64,000 bases of DNA from Promineifilum sp019695075. GTDB lineage: Bacteria; Chloroflexota; Anaerolineae; Promineifilales; Promineifilaceae. Position 1 is the stretch's first letter. Every line of letters starts with the position of its first letter. The DNA is taken from the NCBI GenBank assembly GCA_026129185.1, contig JAHCIO010000013.1, positions 1 to 64,000 of the forward strand, written 5' to 3'. The position numbers and the translations under genes were made by a program. This document shows, in pieces, positions 1-8,746 of this stretch. Below the pieces are notes generated by a model. It did not search any database. It was given only the letters and a program-made list of their open reading frames with translations, and was not told the origin of the DNA.

Positions 1-1373
1 GCGTGACGCAGAGCGGGCTGGAACCAGTCCAAATCCCCCCTGGTCAGCAGGTCATCCGGGCGAATGGGCTGGAATTGGTGCGCGCCCCACAAAGCGGCGC
101 GGTAACCGCGCCAGAGGGTGTTGAGCGACCAGCGCCGGCTGCCCTGCCACCAGGCGGTGGGCACAGGTGGGCCGTCGGTCAGACCCCAGGCGCGATAGCC
201 GGCCAGGAGCAAGAGGGCATAGACCCAAGCGCTCCACTGGACAGACAGGACGGCGGCGTGGGGGTTCCAGCACTGCTTGTCGCCCAGGCCGAAGTTGGAC
301 TTCAGTTCACGGTGGGCGACCTCAATCTCCCAGCGCTGCCAGGCCCAGAACAGGAGTTGTTCGACCGGCAAGGGCAGTTGCCAGACCCCGGCGGCATCCT
401 GAACGGCATTGACCAGGAAGGGCAAGGGGTCGCGACGGGTACGCGGGTTGGCTTTGCCGCGCACGACGATGAGGAAGAGGGGGCAGTGGCCGGCGCTGCG
501 GCGCAGGAACGGGCCGTCCACCTTGACCTGCAGGTGACGGGGCTTGCCGCGCACGTCCAGGGTCAGCTTCTGCCAGCCCTGGCGCTGCTGCCAATACTCT
601 TGCGGCGTCAGCGCCCTCTCCCCATACTGGCGGTTGCGGCGGGCATCAGCCGCCGGTAGCCGCCACAACGCCCGGTTGCTGGCGCTGCGAACCAGGAGAA
701 TGACCCCCGCCGGCAACTGCGACCACAACTGGACATTGTCGAAGTGACCGTCGGCGACCATCAGCACCCGCTGGGCCGTGCGACCATGACTGACCAACTG
801 CTGCCTCAGCCAGCGCAGAAAGCCCAGCGCTGCCTCCCATTCCTTGCACGGTGTCGTCGTGCGCGGCTTGGACTTGGCGGTGAAGGCCGGCTGCCACCAT
901 AGGGGTACGGCGCGACTGTACCCGTCTTCCGCCGGCGCCAGCCAACTGCCATGGTACCAGCGCTGGGCCATGTGGATGCCGCGTCGGAACGCTGGCGACA
1001 GCGGATTGTGCAGCCAGGATGTCCCTTCCACCTTACGGCTGCTGCGCCGCGTCTGGGTGCTATCCCCGGCCACCACATAGACCTCATCCACGCCGACATG
1101 CTTAAGCGTCTCGGCCATGACCACCGCACTAGCCCCTTCATAGTCAAACCGCCTGCGGCTGAACAGGCGATACCAGCCGCTCCAGTCCGCCTCCGTCAGC
1201 CCCACGCCCATGAGCAACTGTGTCACTGTGTGCCGAGCCAGGGCCACAATCTCGGCCATCACCAGCAAGGCCACGCGCTGAAACACCCGTTCCTGTCGAA
1301 ACAGATGCCGGTGCGCGCTCAGAAGTTCAGCCAAATGGTTGAGCAGTTCGCTGTTTTGGGGAATACTTGTCAT
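1..1373 (-). CDS. IS4-like DDE transposase, cut by the window edge
   Basis: An open frame of 457 codons runs from ATG at 1373 to the left edge without a stop, so the C-terminus is missing. The catalytic core is readable: GDST with D104, ADGHFD with D208, and the block around 347-358 giving R-x3-E-x6-K (R347, E351, K358). That spacing is the YREK signature of IS4-type transposases; the Tyr position holds another residue. After the core comes FGLGDKQCW, usual in this group. The enzyme would cut and paste its own element. An inverted repeat lies just upstream of the start. The frame is undamaged, so the copy may be active, but the other end cannot be seen. Family placement is by motif only; IS701-like is the main alternative. 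Confidence 0.85.
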   Translation of the reverse strand, partial: MTSIPQNSELLNHLAELLSAHRHLFRQERVFQRVALLVMAEIVALARHTVTQLLMGVGLTEADWSGWYRLFSRRRFDYEGASAVVMAETLKHVGVDEVYVVAGDSTQTRRSSRKVEGTSWLHNPLSPAFRRGIHMAQRWYHGSWLAPAEDGYSRAVPLWWQPAFTAKSKPRTTTPCKEWEAALGFLRWLRQQLVSHGRTAQRVLMVADGHFDNVQLWSQLPAGVILLVRSASNRALWRLPAADARRNRQYGERALTPQEYWQQRQGWQKLTLDVRGKPRHLQVKVDGPFLRRSAGHCPLFLIVVRGKANPRTRRDPLPFLVNAVQDAAGVWQLPLPVEQLLFWAWQRWEIEVAHRELKSNFGLGDKQCWNPHAAVLSVQWSAWVYALLLLAGYRAWGLTDGPPVPTAWWQGSRRWSLNTLWRGYRAALWGAHQFQPIRPDDLLTRGDLDWFQPALRH

Positions 1374-1374
1374 A

Positions 1375-1432
1375 GGAAGTGCCTCGTTTCTGTCGGTTCT
1401 TGACCTAGCTAACAGTAAACGAGTGCACTTCC
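1375..1432. repeat. Inverted repeat upstream of the transposase, possible IS end
   Basis: GGAAGTGCCTCGTTT (1375-1389) is mirrored by AAACGAGTGCACTTCC (1417-1432) with one extra base. It lies directly before the transposase ATG. It could be part of the insertion sequence terminus or a hairpin limiting transposase expression. The element's outer boundary must lie between here and the purH terminator at 1457. Confidence 0.45.
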
Positions 1433-1456
1433 TTTTTCAAGAAGAGCCAAAGTCCA

Positions 1457-1482
1457 GGGGCGCATCCTGGGGGATGCGCCCC
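1457..1482 (-). terminator. Hairpin terminator after purH
   Basis: GGGGCGCATCC and GGATGCGCCCC form a perfect 11-bp stem around a 4-nt loop, 13 nt after the purH stop on the minus strand. The following sequence is only moderately T-rich (CTTTGGCTCTTCTT), so termination strength is uncertain. Confidence 0.65.
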
Positions 1483-1494
1483 TTGCCTTTGGTG

Positions 1495-3042
1495 CTAGTG
1501 ACGGAAGTGGCGCGCGCCGGTGAACACCAGGGCCATGCCCAGGCGGTCGGCCGCGGCGATGACCTCGTCGTCGCGGACGGAGCCGCCCGGCTCGACAACG
1601 GCCGTCACCCCAGCCGCGCCGGCCACCTCCAGCCCATCGGCAAAGGGGAAAAAGGCGTCGGAGGCCAGCGCCGCGCCGCGCGCCCGTTCCCCCGCCTTGG
1701 CCGCGGCCAGCCGCACCGCGTCCACCCGGCTGGGCAGCCCGCCGCCGATGCCCACCGTCGCCGCCGCCGCGCCCTCGGCCCGCGCCAGGACGATGGCATT
1801 GGATTTGACGTGCTGGCAGGCCAACCAGGCGAAGCGCAGCGCCGCCATTTCCTCGGCCGCCGGCGCACGCCGGCTGACGACGCGCCAGACGCTGTCGGGC
1901 GGGTCGCCCAGATCGCGCGTCTGTGCCAGCAGGCCGCCGCGAACGGCGCGCCACTCTACGGCCGCGCCGCCGGCTCCGTCCGTGACCCCGCCGGTGGCCA
2001 GCAGCCGGCAGTTTTTCTTGTGCGCGGCGAACCAGGCCAGCGCCTCAGCGTCGAAGGCCGGAGCGACAACAGCCTCGACGAACAGATCGGCCGCGGCCAG
2101 CGCGGAGACGAACGCCGCGCCCACCGGCCGGTTGGCGGCGATGACCCCACCGAACGCGGACACAGGGTCAGAGGCGATGGCCGCGGGCAGCGCTGCGGCG
2201 ATATTGTCTGCCTGGGCCAACCCGCAGGGGGACAGGTGTTTGACGATGACGACCGCCGGCGCGGCCGAAGCTCCGGCCGCGGCCAGGGCAGCGTCCAGGT
2301 CGAGCAGGTTGTTGTAGGATAGCTCCTTGCCGGCCACCAGCCGCCCACCCAGCGGCCCGGCGGCCGGGTCGGCGGCATAGAGCGCCGCTTGCTGGTGGGG
2401 GTTTTCGCCATACCGCAAGACGCGCGTGCGCTGTAGGGCCAAATGGACGCGCTCCGGCAGCACATCGCTCGCCGGCGCGGCCAGGTAGGCGGCGATGGCG
2501 GCGTCATAGTCGCGCGTCAGGGCGAAGGCCCGCGCGGCCAGGGCGCGGCGCGTGGCCTCGTCCGGCCCACCGTTGGCCAGCGCGGCCAGCGCCGGCGCGT
2601 AGTCGGCCGGGTCGGACAGCACCACGACGCGGCCGAAGTTCTTGGCCGCCGCCCGCAGCAGGGCCACGCCGCCGATGTCGATCTGCTCCACGGCCGCGGC
2701 CAGGTCCGCCCCCGATGCGACCGTCTCGATGAACGGGTAGAGGTTGACGACGACGAGGTCGATGGGCGCGATGCCGCGGGCCAGCAGCTCGGCGGCGTCC
2801 TCGGCCGTGGCTCGGGCCAGGATGCCGCCGTGGATAGCCGGGTGCAGCGTCTTGACCCGCCCGCCCAGCATTTCCGGCGCACCGGTCAACTCGGCCACGT
2901 CGCGCACCGGCAAGCCGGCCTCGCGCAGCGCGCGCGCTGTGCCGCCGCTGGCCACCAGCTCCCAGCCCAGTTCGCCCAGCCCGCGCCCCAGCGCGACCAG
3001 GCCGGTCTTGTCATGTACAGAGAGGAGTGCTCGCTTGGTCAT
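1495..3042 (-). CDS. purH: Bifunctional AICAR transformylase / IMP cyclohydrolase PurH
   Basis: It catalyses the last two steps of IMP synthesis: formylation of AICAR and closure to IMP. The N-terminal MGS-fold cyclohydrolase half carries LLSVHDKTG at the start, GGRVKTLHPAIHGGILAR and DLVVVNLYPF. The C-terminal transformylase half has the catalytic block VKHLSPCG and FFPFADGLE, and the protein ends GARHFRH as in most PurH. Starting at MTKRALLS gives 515 aa, the normal family length; the frame extends six codons upstream, but a -10-like TACACT lies in that extension, so the later ATG is preferred. It is monocistronic, between the insertion sequence and a palindromic repeat. No defect is visible. 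Confidence 0.96.
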   Translation of the reverse strand: MTKRALLSVHDKTGLVALGRGLGELGWELVASGGTARALREAGLPVRDVAELTGAPEMLGGRVKTLHPAIHGGILARATAEDAAELLARGIAPIDLVVVNLYPFIETVASGADLAAAVEQIDIGGVALLRAAAKNFGRVVVLSDPADYAPALAALANGGPDEATRRALAARAFALTRDYDAAIAAYLAAPASDVLPERVHLALQRTRVLRYGENPHQQAALYAADPAAGPLGGRLVAGKELSYNNLLDLDAALAAAGASAAPAVVIVKHLSPCGLAQADNIAAALPAAIASDPVSAFGGVIAANRPVGAAFVSALAAADLFVEAVVAPAFDAEALAWFAAHKKNCRLLATGGVTDGAGGAAVEWRAVRGGLLAQTRDLGDPPDSVWRVVSRRAPAAEEMAALRFAWLACQHVKSNAIVLARAEGAAAATVGIGGGLPSRVDAVRLAAAKAGERARGAALASDAFFPFADGLEVAGAAGVTAVVEPGGSVRDDEVIAAADRLGMALVFTGARHFRH

Positions 3043-3050
3043 GGCCCTTG

Positions 3051-3056
3051 AGTGTA
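3051..3056 (-). promoter_or_regulatory. Putative -10 box of purH, near-leaderless
   Basis: TACACT on the minus strand ends 8 nt before the purH ATG, which would put +1 about 2 nt before the start codon. No convincing -35 is seen; the palindromic repeat 3065-3096 lies where part of the upstream promoter would be. Confidence 0.4.
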
Positions 3057-3064
3057 CCACTCCC

Positions 3065-3096
3065 GACCTCAGAGGTCTTCTGCGACCTCTGAGGTC
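3065..3096. repeat. Palindromic intergenic repeat, family A (copy 1)
   Basis: GACCTCAGAGGTC, a 6-nt spacer, then GACCTCTGAGGTC. Each half is itself palindromic and the two are inverted copies. The same core recurs at 14749-14794 and 61996-62045. Here it separates two divergent genes. A direct repeat of CTTGAACCC follows at about 3101-3126. Confidence 0.85.
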
Positions 3097-3173
3097 TTGT
3101 CTTGAACCCTGGCTCGTCTTGAACCCCGGCTATTGTTGGCCGCCTCGCGCCATTGGGCTATCATCCGGCCACC

Positions 3174-4958
3174 ATGAGTTCGGGAAGCGACTATCGACGC
3201 GTGCTGGCCGCCGATCAGTTCCATCGCGCTCGCCGCCAGGCAGCCATCGAGAGCCTGATGGCCCGACTGTCCGGCCACTCGGCCGACCTCCTCTCCTACG
3301 AGCAGGTCGTGGCCAAGCTGGGCGTCAGCGGCCAGCTGCCCGGCGGCACGCGCGAAATCCCTATCCACAACATCATCGGCAGCGTCGGCCGCTATCAGGA
3401 CTTCTCGCGCACGTTCCTGCCCCTGAACGAGTCGGACGAGGATCGCTGGGTGTCGGTCGGCGCAGCCACCCCGGCCATCGGCGATTTGCCGCCCATCGAT
3501 GTCTACAAGGTCGGCGACAACTACTTCGTCCTCGACGGCAACCATCGCGTCAGCATCGCCCGGCAGCGGGGCCTGAGCCACATCGATGCCTGCGTGATCG
3601 AAGTGCGCACGCGCGTGCCCCTGCCGCCCGGCGCGCGCCCCGATGACCTTATCATCGCCGCCGAGTATGCCGCGTTCGTGACAATCACCCGTCTCGACCT
3701 GAACCGCACCGATATCGATATGCGCGTCAGCGTGCCCGGCCAGTATCGCCACCTGGAGAACACCATCGAAGCCTATCGCTATCGGCTGGAGACGGAGTCG
3801 GGCACAGAACTCAGCTTCGAGGCGGCCGCGATGCGCTGGTACGATGAGGCCTATCTGCCCATCGTCGTCGCCATCCGGCAGCAGGGCATCCTGCGCTACT
3901 TCCCCGGTCGCACGGAGACGGACTTCTTCGTCTGGCTGTCGCGCCACTACGCCGAGTTGGAGCAGGCGCTGGGTCAACGCATCAGCCCGGAGGTGGCCGT
4001 GGCCCGCCTGTTGCCGCGCGTCCAGGCGGCCGAGCGCGCCGCGTCCCCCCGCCCCTCGCCCCTGCGCCGGCTCACCCAGCTCGTCGTCCCGGAACGATCC
4101 GCGCCGCCGACCTCCTGGGCGGCCGAGCGCACCATCTCGCGCTATGCCGAACGTCTCTTCGCCAACGTCCTCGCGCCGGTCACGCTCGACGCCACGGCCG
4201 CCGACGACGCGCCCACCGGCGTGCCGCGCGCGCTGGCGGTCGTCGCGCGGGCGGCGAGCATCAGCCGCGTCGAGGGCGCGCGCCTGACCGTGCTGGCCAG
4301 CGCCCTACCCGACGCAGACGAGGACGCCGGCCTGGCTCGCCTGCGCACCTTGCTGGATGAAGAGCGCGACGCCCACGGCCTGAGCGCCACGCTGGCCTTT
4401 GACAGCGGCGAGACGCCTCGCCGCGCGCTGGAACTGGCCTTCCTCAATGACCTGATCGTGCTCGACCGCGATTACGGCCGCGCCCCGGCCGGCGAAACGA
4501 CGCCCTCGGCCGCCGCGCGCCGCATTCTCACACAGGCCTTCCGGCCGGTTCTGTTTGTTGGTGTGCCCGGGCAACCAGAGCCGCACCGGGCGCTGCTCGT
4601 CCACGACACGCGGCGCAGGTTCGACGAGGCCGTCTTTCTGGCGGCCTACGTGGCCGAGCTGTGGGGCGTCCGGCTCACCGGGCTGCCAATCAGCAACGGC
4701 CGCGACACCGCCGGCCATGTCGCCCGCACGAGCGACTACCTGGCGCTCCACGAGGTCACAGCCGCCTTCCTGGAGCCGGCGCGGGCCACGACCACCCTGC
4801 CGGAGCGCATCGTCGGCGCGGCCAAAGAGGTCGAGGCCGACCTCATTATTCTCCCCGGCCCCGGTGGCGGCCTGGGCAGCAACAAATACCCTCGTCTCGA
4901 CGAGACGATCATCACCGCCCTCCGCAGTTGGCCACAGGCCATTCTGGTCTCCTGCTGA
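3174..4958 (+). CDS. ParB-like N-terminal domain fused to UspA-like domains
   Basis: A 594-aa cytoplasmic protein. Residues of about 95-135 contain PIDVYKVGDNYFVLDGNHR and SIARQRG, the pattern of the ParB/sulfiredoxin-like fold. A helical middle (about 190-290) follows. The C-terminal 270 residues alternate strands and helices and end LIILPGPGG then AILVSC, as in universal stress (UspA) domains. The start at MSSGSDY has a TATCAT box 9 nt upstream; a longer start at 3153 is possible but would overlap that box. It precedes the P-type ATPase by 27 nt, so the two are probably co-transcribed. Function unknown; a stress or nucleotide sensor for the transporter is only a guess from context. Confidence 0.75.
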   Translation: MSSGSDYRRVLAADQFHRARRQAAIESLMARLSGHSADLLSYEQVVAKLGVSGQLPGGTREIPIHNIIGSVGRYQDFSRTFLPLNESDEDRWVSVGAATPAIGDLPPIDVYKVGDNYFVLDGNHRVSIARQRGLSHIDACVIEVRTRVPLPPGARPDDLIIAAEYAAFVTITRLDLNRTDIDMRVSVPGQYRHLENTIEAYRYRLETESGTELSFEAAAMRWYDEAYLPIVVAIRQQGILRYFPGRTETDFFVWLSRHYAELEQALGQRISPEVAVARLLPRVQAAERAASPRPSPLRRLTQLVVPERSAPPTSWAAERTISRYAERLFANVLAPVTLDATAADDAPTGVPRALAVVARAASISRVEGARLTVLASALPDADEDAGLARLRTLLDEERDAHGLSATLAFDSGETPRRALELAFLNDLIVLDRDYGRAPAGETTPSAAARRILTQAFRPVLFVGVPGQPEPHRALLVHDTRRRFDEAVFLAAYVAELWGVRLTGLPISNGRDTAGHVARTSDYLALHEVTAAFLEPARATTTLPERIVGAAKEVEADLIILPGPGGGLGSNKYPRLDETIITALRSWPQAILVSC

Positions 4959-4985
4959 CGGCATCACACACAGGAGAGATTCTCA

Positions 4986-7736
4986 ATGAGCGCTCAATGG
5001 TACCAGTTATCCGCCGAGGAGGCGCTGCGGCAAACGAGCAGCGCGCCCGGCGGTCTCGCCAGCGACGAGGCCACCCGCCGCTTGGAGCAGTATGGCCCCA
5101 ATGAATTGCAGGAAAAGGTTCATCGCACCAAGCTGCAAATCCTCCTCGATCAGTTCAAGGGCATTCTGACCATCCTGCTAGTCGTCGCCGCGTTGGTTTC
5201 CGCCTTCCTGGGCGACTGGATCGAGGCCGTGGCTATTCTCATCATCGTCATCCTCAACGGCGTGCTCGGCTACACGCAGGAGTCGCGCGCCGAGCAGTCG
5301 ATGGAGGCGCTCAAGCGCATGTCCGTGCCCACGGTCCGCGTGCGCCGCGATGGCCAACTGCGCGAGATTTCCGCCCGCGACCTCGTTCCCGGCGACATCG
5401 TCGTTCTGGAGACGGGCAACATCGTCCCGGCCGACGGTCGCGTCCTGACCTCCGTCAACCTGCGCGTCGAGGAGGCCGCTCTGACCGGCGAGTCGGAGGC
5501 AGTCGATAAAGAGGCCGAGCTGATCTTCGAGGACGATCGCGCCCTGGGCGACCGGCGCAACATGCTCTACAGCGGCACCATCGTCAACTACGGCCGCGGC
5601 GAGTTCCTTGTCACCGGCACGGGCATGGAGACGGAACTGGGCCACATCGCCGAAATGCTCCAATCGGTCGTTGAAGACCAGACGCCGCTGCAAGAGCGCC
5701 TCGACCGCATGGGGCGCTGGCTGGCTTATGGCGCGCTCGTGCTCGTTGTCGTCGTCATCGGTCTGGGCCTGCTGCGCGGCGAGCGCAACTGGGAGAACCT
5801 GCTCCTCACCGGCGTCAGTCTGGCCGTCGCCGCTGTCCCGGAGGCGCTGACGGCCGTCGTCACCATCGCCCTGTCGCTGGGCGCGCAGCGCATGCTCAAG
5901 CGGCAAGCGCTCATTCGCCGCCTGCCGGCCGTCGAGACGCTCGGCTCGGTGACGGTCATCTGCTCCGACAAGACGGGCACGCTGACGCTCAACCGCATGA
6001 CCGTGCAGGTGGCTGACCTGGCCAACCACGCCTTCCGCTTCGTCCACGGCAGCAACGACGACATCCGCATTGAGAAGACTTCGGGCGAGATCGAAGGCGA
6101 CCGGTCGTCGGCGCTGGAACTGCTGCTCATCGGCGCGGCGCTCAACAGCGACGCCTCGTTGGTGACTGAGGGTGACGGCAGCGTCGTGGCCCTGGGCGAC
6201 CCCACCGAGGCCGCGCTGGTACACGCCGCGGCGCTACTCGACCTGCGCAAGCCGGAGCTAGATCAAGTCTTCCCGCGCGTGGCCGAAGTACCTTTCGACT
6301 CGGCCCGCAAGCGCATGACGACGCTCCACCGCCTACCCCGATCGACCGAGGGCATGTCGCCCGCGCTGCAATCCTCATGGGAAGCGCGCGACATCCCCTT
6401 TGAATCGACGCCGCCCTACGTCGCCTGGACGAAGGGGGCCATTGACGGCCTGCTGCCCCTCAGCACCCACGTGTGGGTCGAGGGGCAACTGGAGCCGTTC
6501 ACGGACGAATGGCGGCAGCGCATCATGGCCTCGCACGATGAGTTGGCGGCCAAGGGCATGCGCGTCCTGGGCGTGGCCCTGCGACCGTGGACGCACGAGC
6601 CAAAGGAGACCACTGAGGAGGCGATGGAGCGCGACCTGACGCTCGTGGGCATGGTCGGCATGATCGACCCGCCGCGGCCGGAGGTGCGCGACGCCGTGGC
6701 CGAGTGCCGCGCCGCCGGCATCCGCCCGGTCATGATCACCGGCGACCACCCCCTGACCGCTCGCCACATCGCCAAGCAAATCGGCATCACCGACAACGAC
6801 CTCTTTCTGACCGGCCAGGAACTCGACCGCCTCTCGCCCGACGAGTTACAGCAACGGGCCAAAGAGGTCAGCGTCTTCGCCCGCGTCTCGCCGGAGCACA
6901 AGCTCAAGCTGATCGACATCTATCAGAATCAGGACAACATCGTCTCGATGACCGGCGACGGCGTCAACGATGCCCCGGCCCTGAAGAAGGCTGACATCGG
7001 CGTGGCCATGGGCATCACCGGCACCGACGTGGCCAAGGGCGCGGCCGAGATGGTGCTGCTCGACGATAACTTCGCCACCATCGTCGCCGCCGTCGAAGAG
7101 GGGCGCATCATCTACGACAACATCCGGCGCTTCATCAAGTACCTGCTGACCTGCAACGTCAGCGAGATCGCCGTGATGCTCATCGGACCGCTGTTGGGCA
7201 TGCCCCTGCCCCTGCTGCCGCTACAAATCCTGTGGATGAACCTGGTCACCGACGGCCTGCCCGCGCTGGCGCTGAGCATCGAGCCGCCGGAAAAGAACGT
7301 CATGCAGCGCCCGCCCTATTCGGCCACGGAGAGCGTCTTCGGCCGGGGCATGCTCCAGTTCATCGGCATCTTCGGCGTTGTGCTGAGCATCATCGCCATC
7401 GGTTCGTCCTACGGGCTGTGGAGCAGCGGCGACGAGGGTTGGCAGACGGCGCTCTTCGCCACGCTCGTCTTCGCCCAACTAGCCATGGCCCTGGAGGTGC
7501 GCTCCGAGGAAGAGTCGCTCTTCAGCATCGGCCTGCTGAGCAACAAGCCCATGCTGGGAGCCATCGTCATCACCGTGGCCCTGCAACTGGTGCTGATCTA
7601 CTGGGGGCCGGCGCAGCGCATCTTCCGCACGACGGCGCTGTCGGCCCGCGACCTGGCGCTGTGCTTCGGGCTGGCGCTGTTGGTCATCGTCGTCGTCGAA
7701 ATCTGGAAGGTCTTCGCCCGCAGCCGGCGGAAGTAA
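4986..7736 (+). CDS. Type II P-type ATPase, probably Ca2+-transporting
   Basis: This 916-aa membrane pump couples ATP hydrolysis to cation export. It carries TGES (167-170, actuator), VPEAL in TM4 (P285, E286), DKTGTLT with phospho-acceptor D328, and GDGVNDAP (657-664). Residues matching both Ca2+ sites of SERCA are present: E286 in TM4, N724 and E727 in TM5 (CNVSE), and N752 and D756 in TM6 (NLVTDGLPA). This favours a IIA-like Ca2+ pump over K+/Na+ types; Mn2+ or another divalent ion is possible. TM4 has PEAL where the family usually has PEGL. The start is well placed after AGGAGA. It forms an operon with the ParB/USP gene. Confidence 0.92.
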   Translation: MSAQWYQLSAEEALRQTSSAPGGLASDEATRRLEQYGPNELQEKVHRTKLQILLDQFKGILTILLVVAALVSAFLGDWIEAVAILIIVILNGVLGYTQESRAEQSMEALKRMSVPTVRVRRDGQLREISARDLVPGDIVVLETGNIVPADGRVLTSVNLRVEEAALTGESEAVDKEAELIFEDDRALGDRRNMLYSGTIVNYGRGEFLVTGTGMETELGHIAEMLQSVVEDQTPLQERLDRMGRWLAYGALVLVVVVIGLGLLRGERNWENLLLTGVSLAVAAVPEALTAVVTIALSLGAQRMLKRQALIRRLPAVETLGSVTVICSDKTGTLTLNRMTVQVADLANHAFRFVHGSNDDIRIEKTSGEIEGDRSSALELLLIGAALNSDASLVTEGDGSVVALGDPTEAALVHAAALLDLRKPELDQVFPRVAEVPFDSARKRMTTLHRLPRSTEGMSPALQSSWEARDIPFESTPPYVAWTKGAIDGLLPLSTHVWVEGQLEPFTDEWRQRIMASHDELAAKGMRVLGVALRPWTHEPKETTEEAMERDLTLVGMVGMIDPPRPEVRDAVAECRAAGIRPVMITGDHPLTARHIAKQIGITDNDLFLTGQELDRLSPDELQQRAKEVSVFARVSPEHKLKLIDIYQNQDNIVSMTGDGVNDAPALKKADIGVAMGITGTDVAKGAAEMVLLDDNFATIVAAVEEGRIIYDNIRRFIKYLLTCNVSEIAVMLIGPLLGMPLPLLPLQILWMNLVTDGLPALALSIEPPEKNVMQRPPYSATESVFGRGMLQFIGIFGVVLSIIAIGSSYGLWSSGDEGWQTALFATLVFAQLAMALEVRSEEESLFSIGLLSNKPMLGAIVITVALQLVLIYWGPAQRIFRTTALSARDLALCFGLALLVIVVVEIWKVFARSRRK

Positions 7737-7838
7737 GAGAACCTAACGCAAAGGCGCGAAGGCACAAAGGGCGCAAGGGAAGATACTTGGCGTCCTTCGC
7801 GCCTTCGCGTCCTGGCGTCCTGGCGTTAACCTCTTCTC
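7737..7838. repeat. Imperfect long inverted repeat between convergent genes
   Basis: The 102-nt gap is filled by AACGCAAAGGCGCGAAGG-like sequence and its inverted, diverged complement (CCTTCGCGTCCTGGCGTCC and GTTAACCTCTTCTCT). Transcripts from either side could fold into a long hairpin, so it may act as a bidirectional terminator. Confidence 0.7.
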
Positions 7839-8738
7839 TTACTCGGCTACGTTGGGCCGGAAGGCATCCATGAAGTCGGGCGGGATGCGCCGCGGCCGCC
7901 CGGTGGCCAGGTCGATGAACACCCACAGGGCGTGGGCGCGAGCCAGCAACGCGCTGTCGGCCACGCGCCGGATGGTGTTGTGGCGCACGGCCGTGGCGCG
8001 CTTCACGTCGGAGATGTAGGTCGTCACCTCCAGCTCGTCGTCCATCAGCGCCGGCTGCCGGTACTCGATGCGATAGCGCCGGGCGACGATGCCCAGGCTC
8101 GCGGCCATCATCCGCGCCATCGGCCAGCCGTGGGCCACGGCCACGCCGACGTTGCATTCCTCGATGTAGGCCAGGTAGTTGGCGTTGTTGACGTGCCCGG
8201 CCGGGTCAATGTCGCGCCATTCCACGCGGCGACGCATGCGGAAGGTGCCTGGCGGTTCGGGTGGCGCGGCGGGGAATGGCTCGCGCCGCTCGCCGGCGGC
8301 CACGCCGGGGTGGTGGAAGGCGGCGACCATCTCCGGCGGGATGGTGGCCGGACGCAGCGTGGCGCTATCCAGCAGCACCCACTCGGTCGAGGCCGTGGCC
8401 ACCGGCTCATCGCTGCCGGCCAGCCGCAGGGCGTAGGCGCGCCGCGAGCGCACGCGGCGGAAGTCGGCCACCCACGTCCGCACGATGACCGTGTCGCCAT
8501 AGACAAGCGGGCGTAGATAAGTGATGTCCGTCTCGCGCACCAGCCATTGCAGCCCGTCGGCCTCATAACGGGCCACGTCGTAGCCGACGGCGGCCGAGGC
8601 ATCAAAGGCGGCCTCCTGCATGTAGCGCAGGTAGTTGGCGTGGTTAACGTGGCCGTAGGCGTCGCACTCATAGTGGCGGACGCGAAACGCGCGCTCCAGG
8701 ACGGCTGTCGGCTCGCCCGACGAGGGGTTCAGGGACAT
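7839..8738 (-). CDS. Tandem hot-dog acyl-CoA thioesterase
   Basis: A 299-aa protein made of two hot-dog domains in the 4-hydroxybenzoyl-CoA-thioesterase/FatM style. Domain 1 opens with VRHYECDAYGHVNHANYLRY (about 16-35) and domain 2 with VEWRDIDPAGHVNNANYLAY (about 162-181). Each has the D-x-x-GHVN-AxY motif with the catalytic Asp, so both halves look active. It should hydrolyse acyl-CoA or acyl-ACP thioesters in the cytoplasm. The start MSLNPSSGE was chosen because upstream frame belongs to the preceding gene. It lies 8 nt after the upstream membrane-protein gene, as third gene of a Nudix-membrane protein-thioesterase run. Physiological substrate not predictable. Confidence 0.85.
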   Translation of the reverse strand: MSLNPSSGEPTAVLERAFRVRHYECDAYGHVNHANYLRYMQEAAFDASAAVGYDVARYEADGLQWLVRETDITYLRPLVYGDTVIVRTWVADFRRVRSRRAYALRLAGSDEPVATASTEWVLLDSATLRPATIPPEMVAAFHHPGVAAGERREPFPAAPPEPPGTFRMRRRVEWRDIDPAGHVNNANYLAYIEECNVGVAVAHGWPMARMMAASLGIVARRYRIEYRQPALMDDELEVTTYISDVKRATAVRHNTIRRVADSALLARAHALWVFIDLATGRPRRIPPDFMDAFRPNVAE

Positions 8739-8746
8739 GGCGGGGC

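Noticed and set aside
1339..2322. A 327-codon frame on the plus strand across the IS boundary and purH
   Set aside because: Shadow of purH; its start lies inside the transposase start region.
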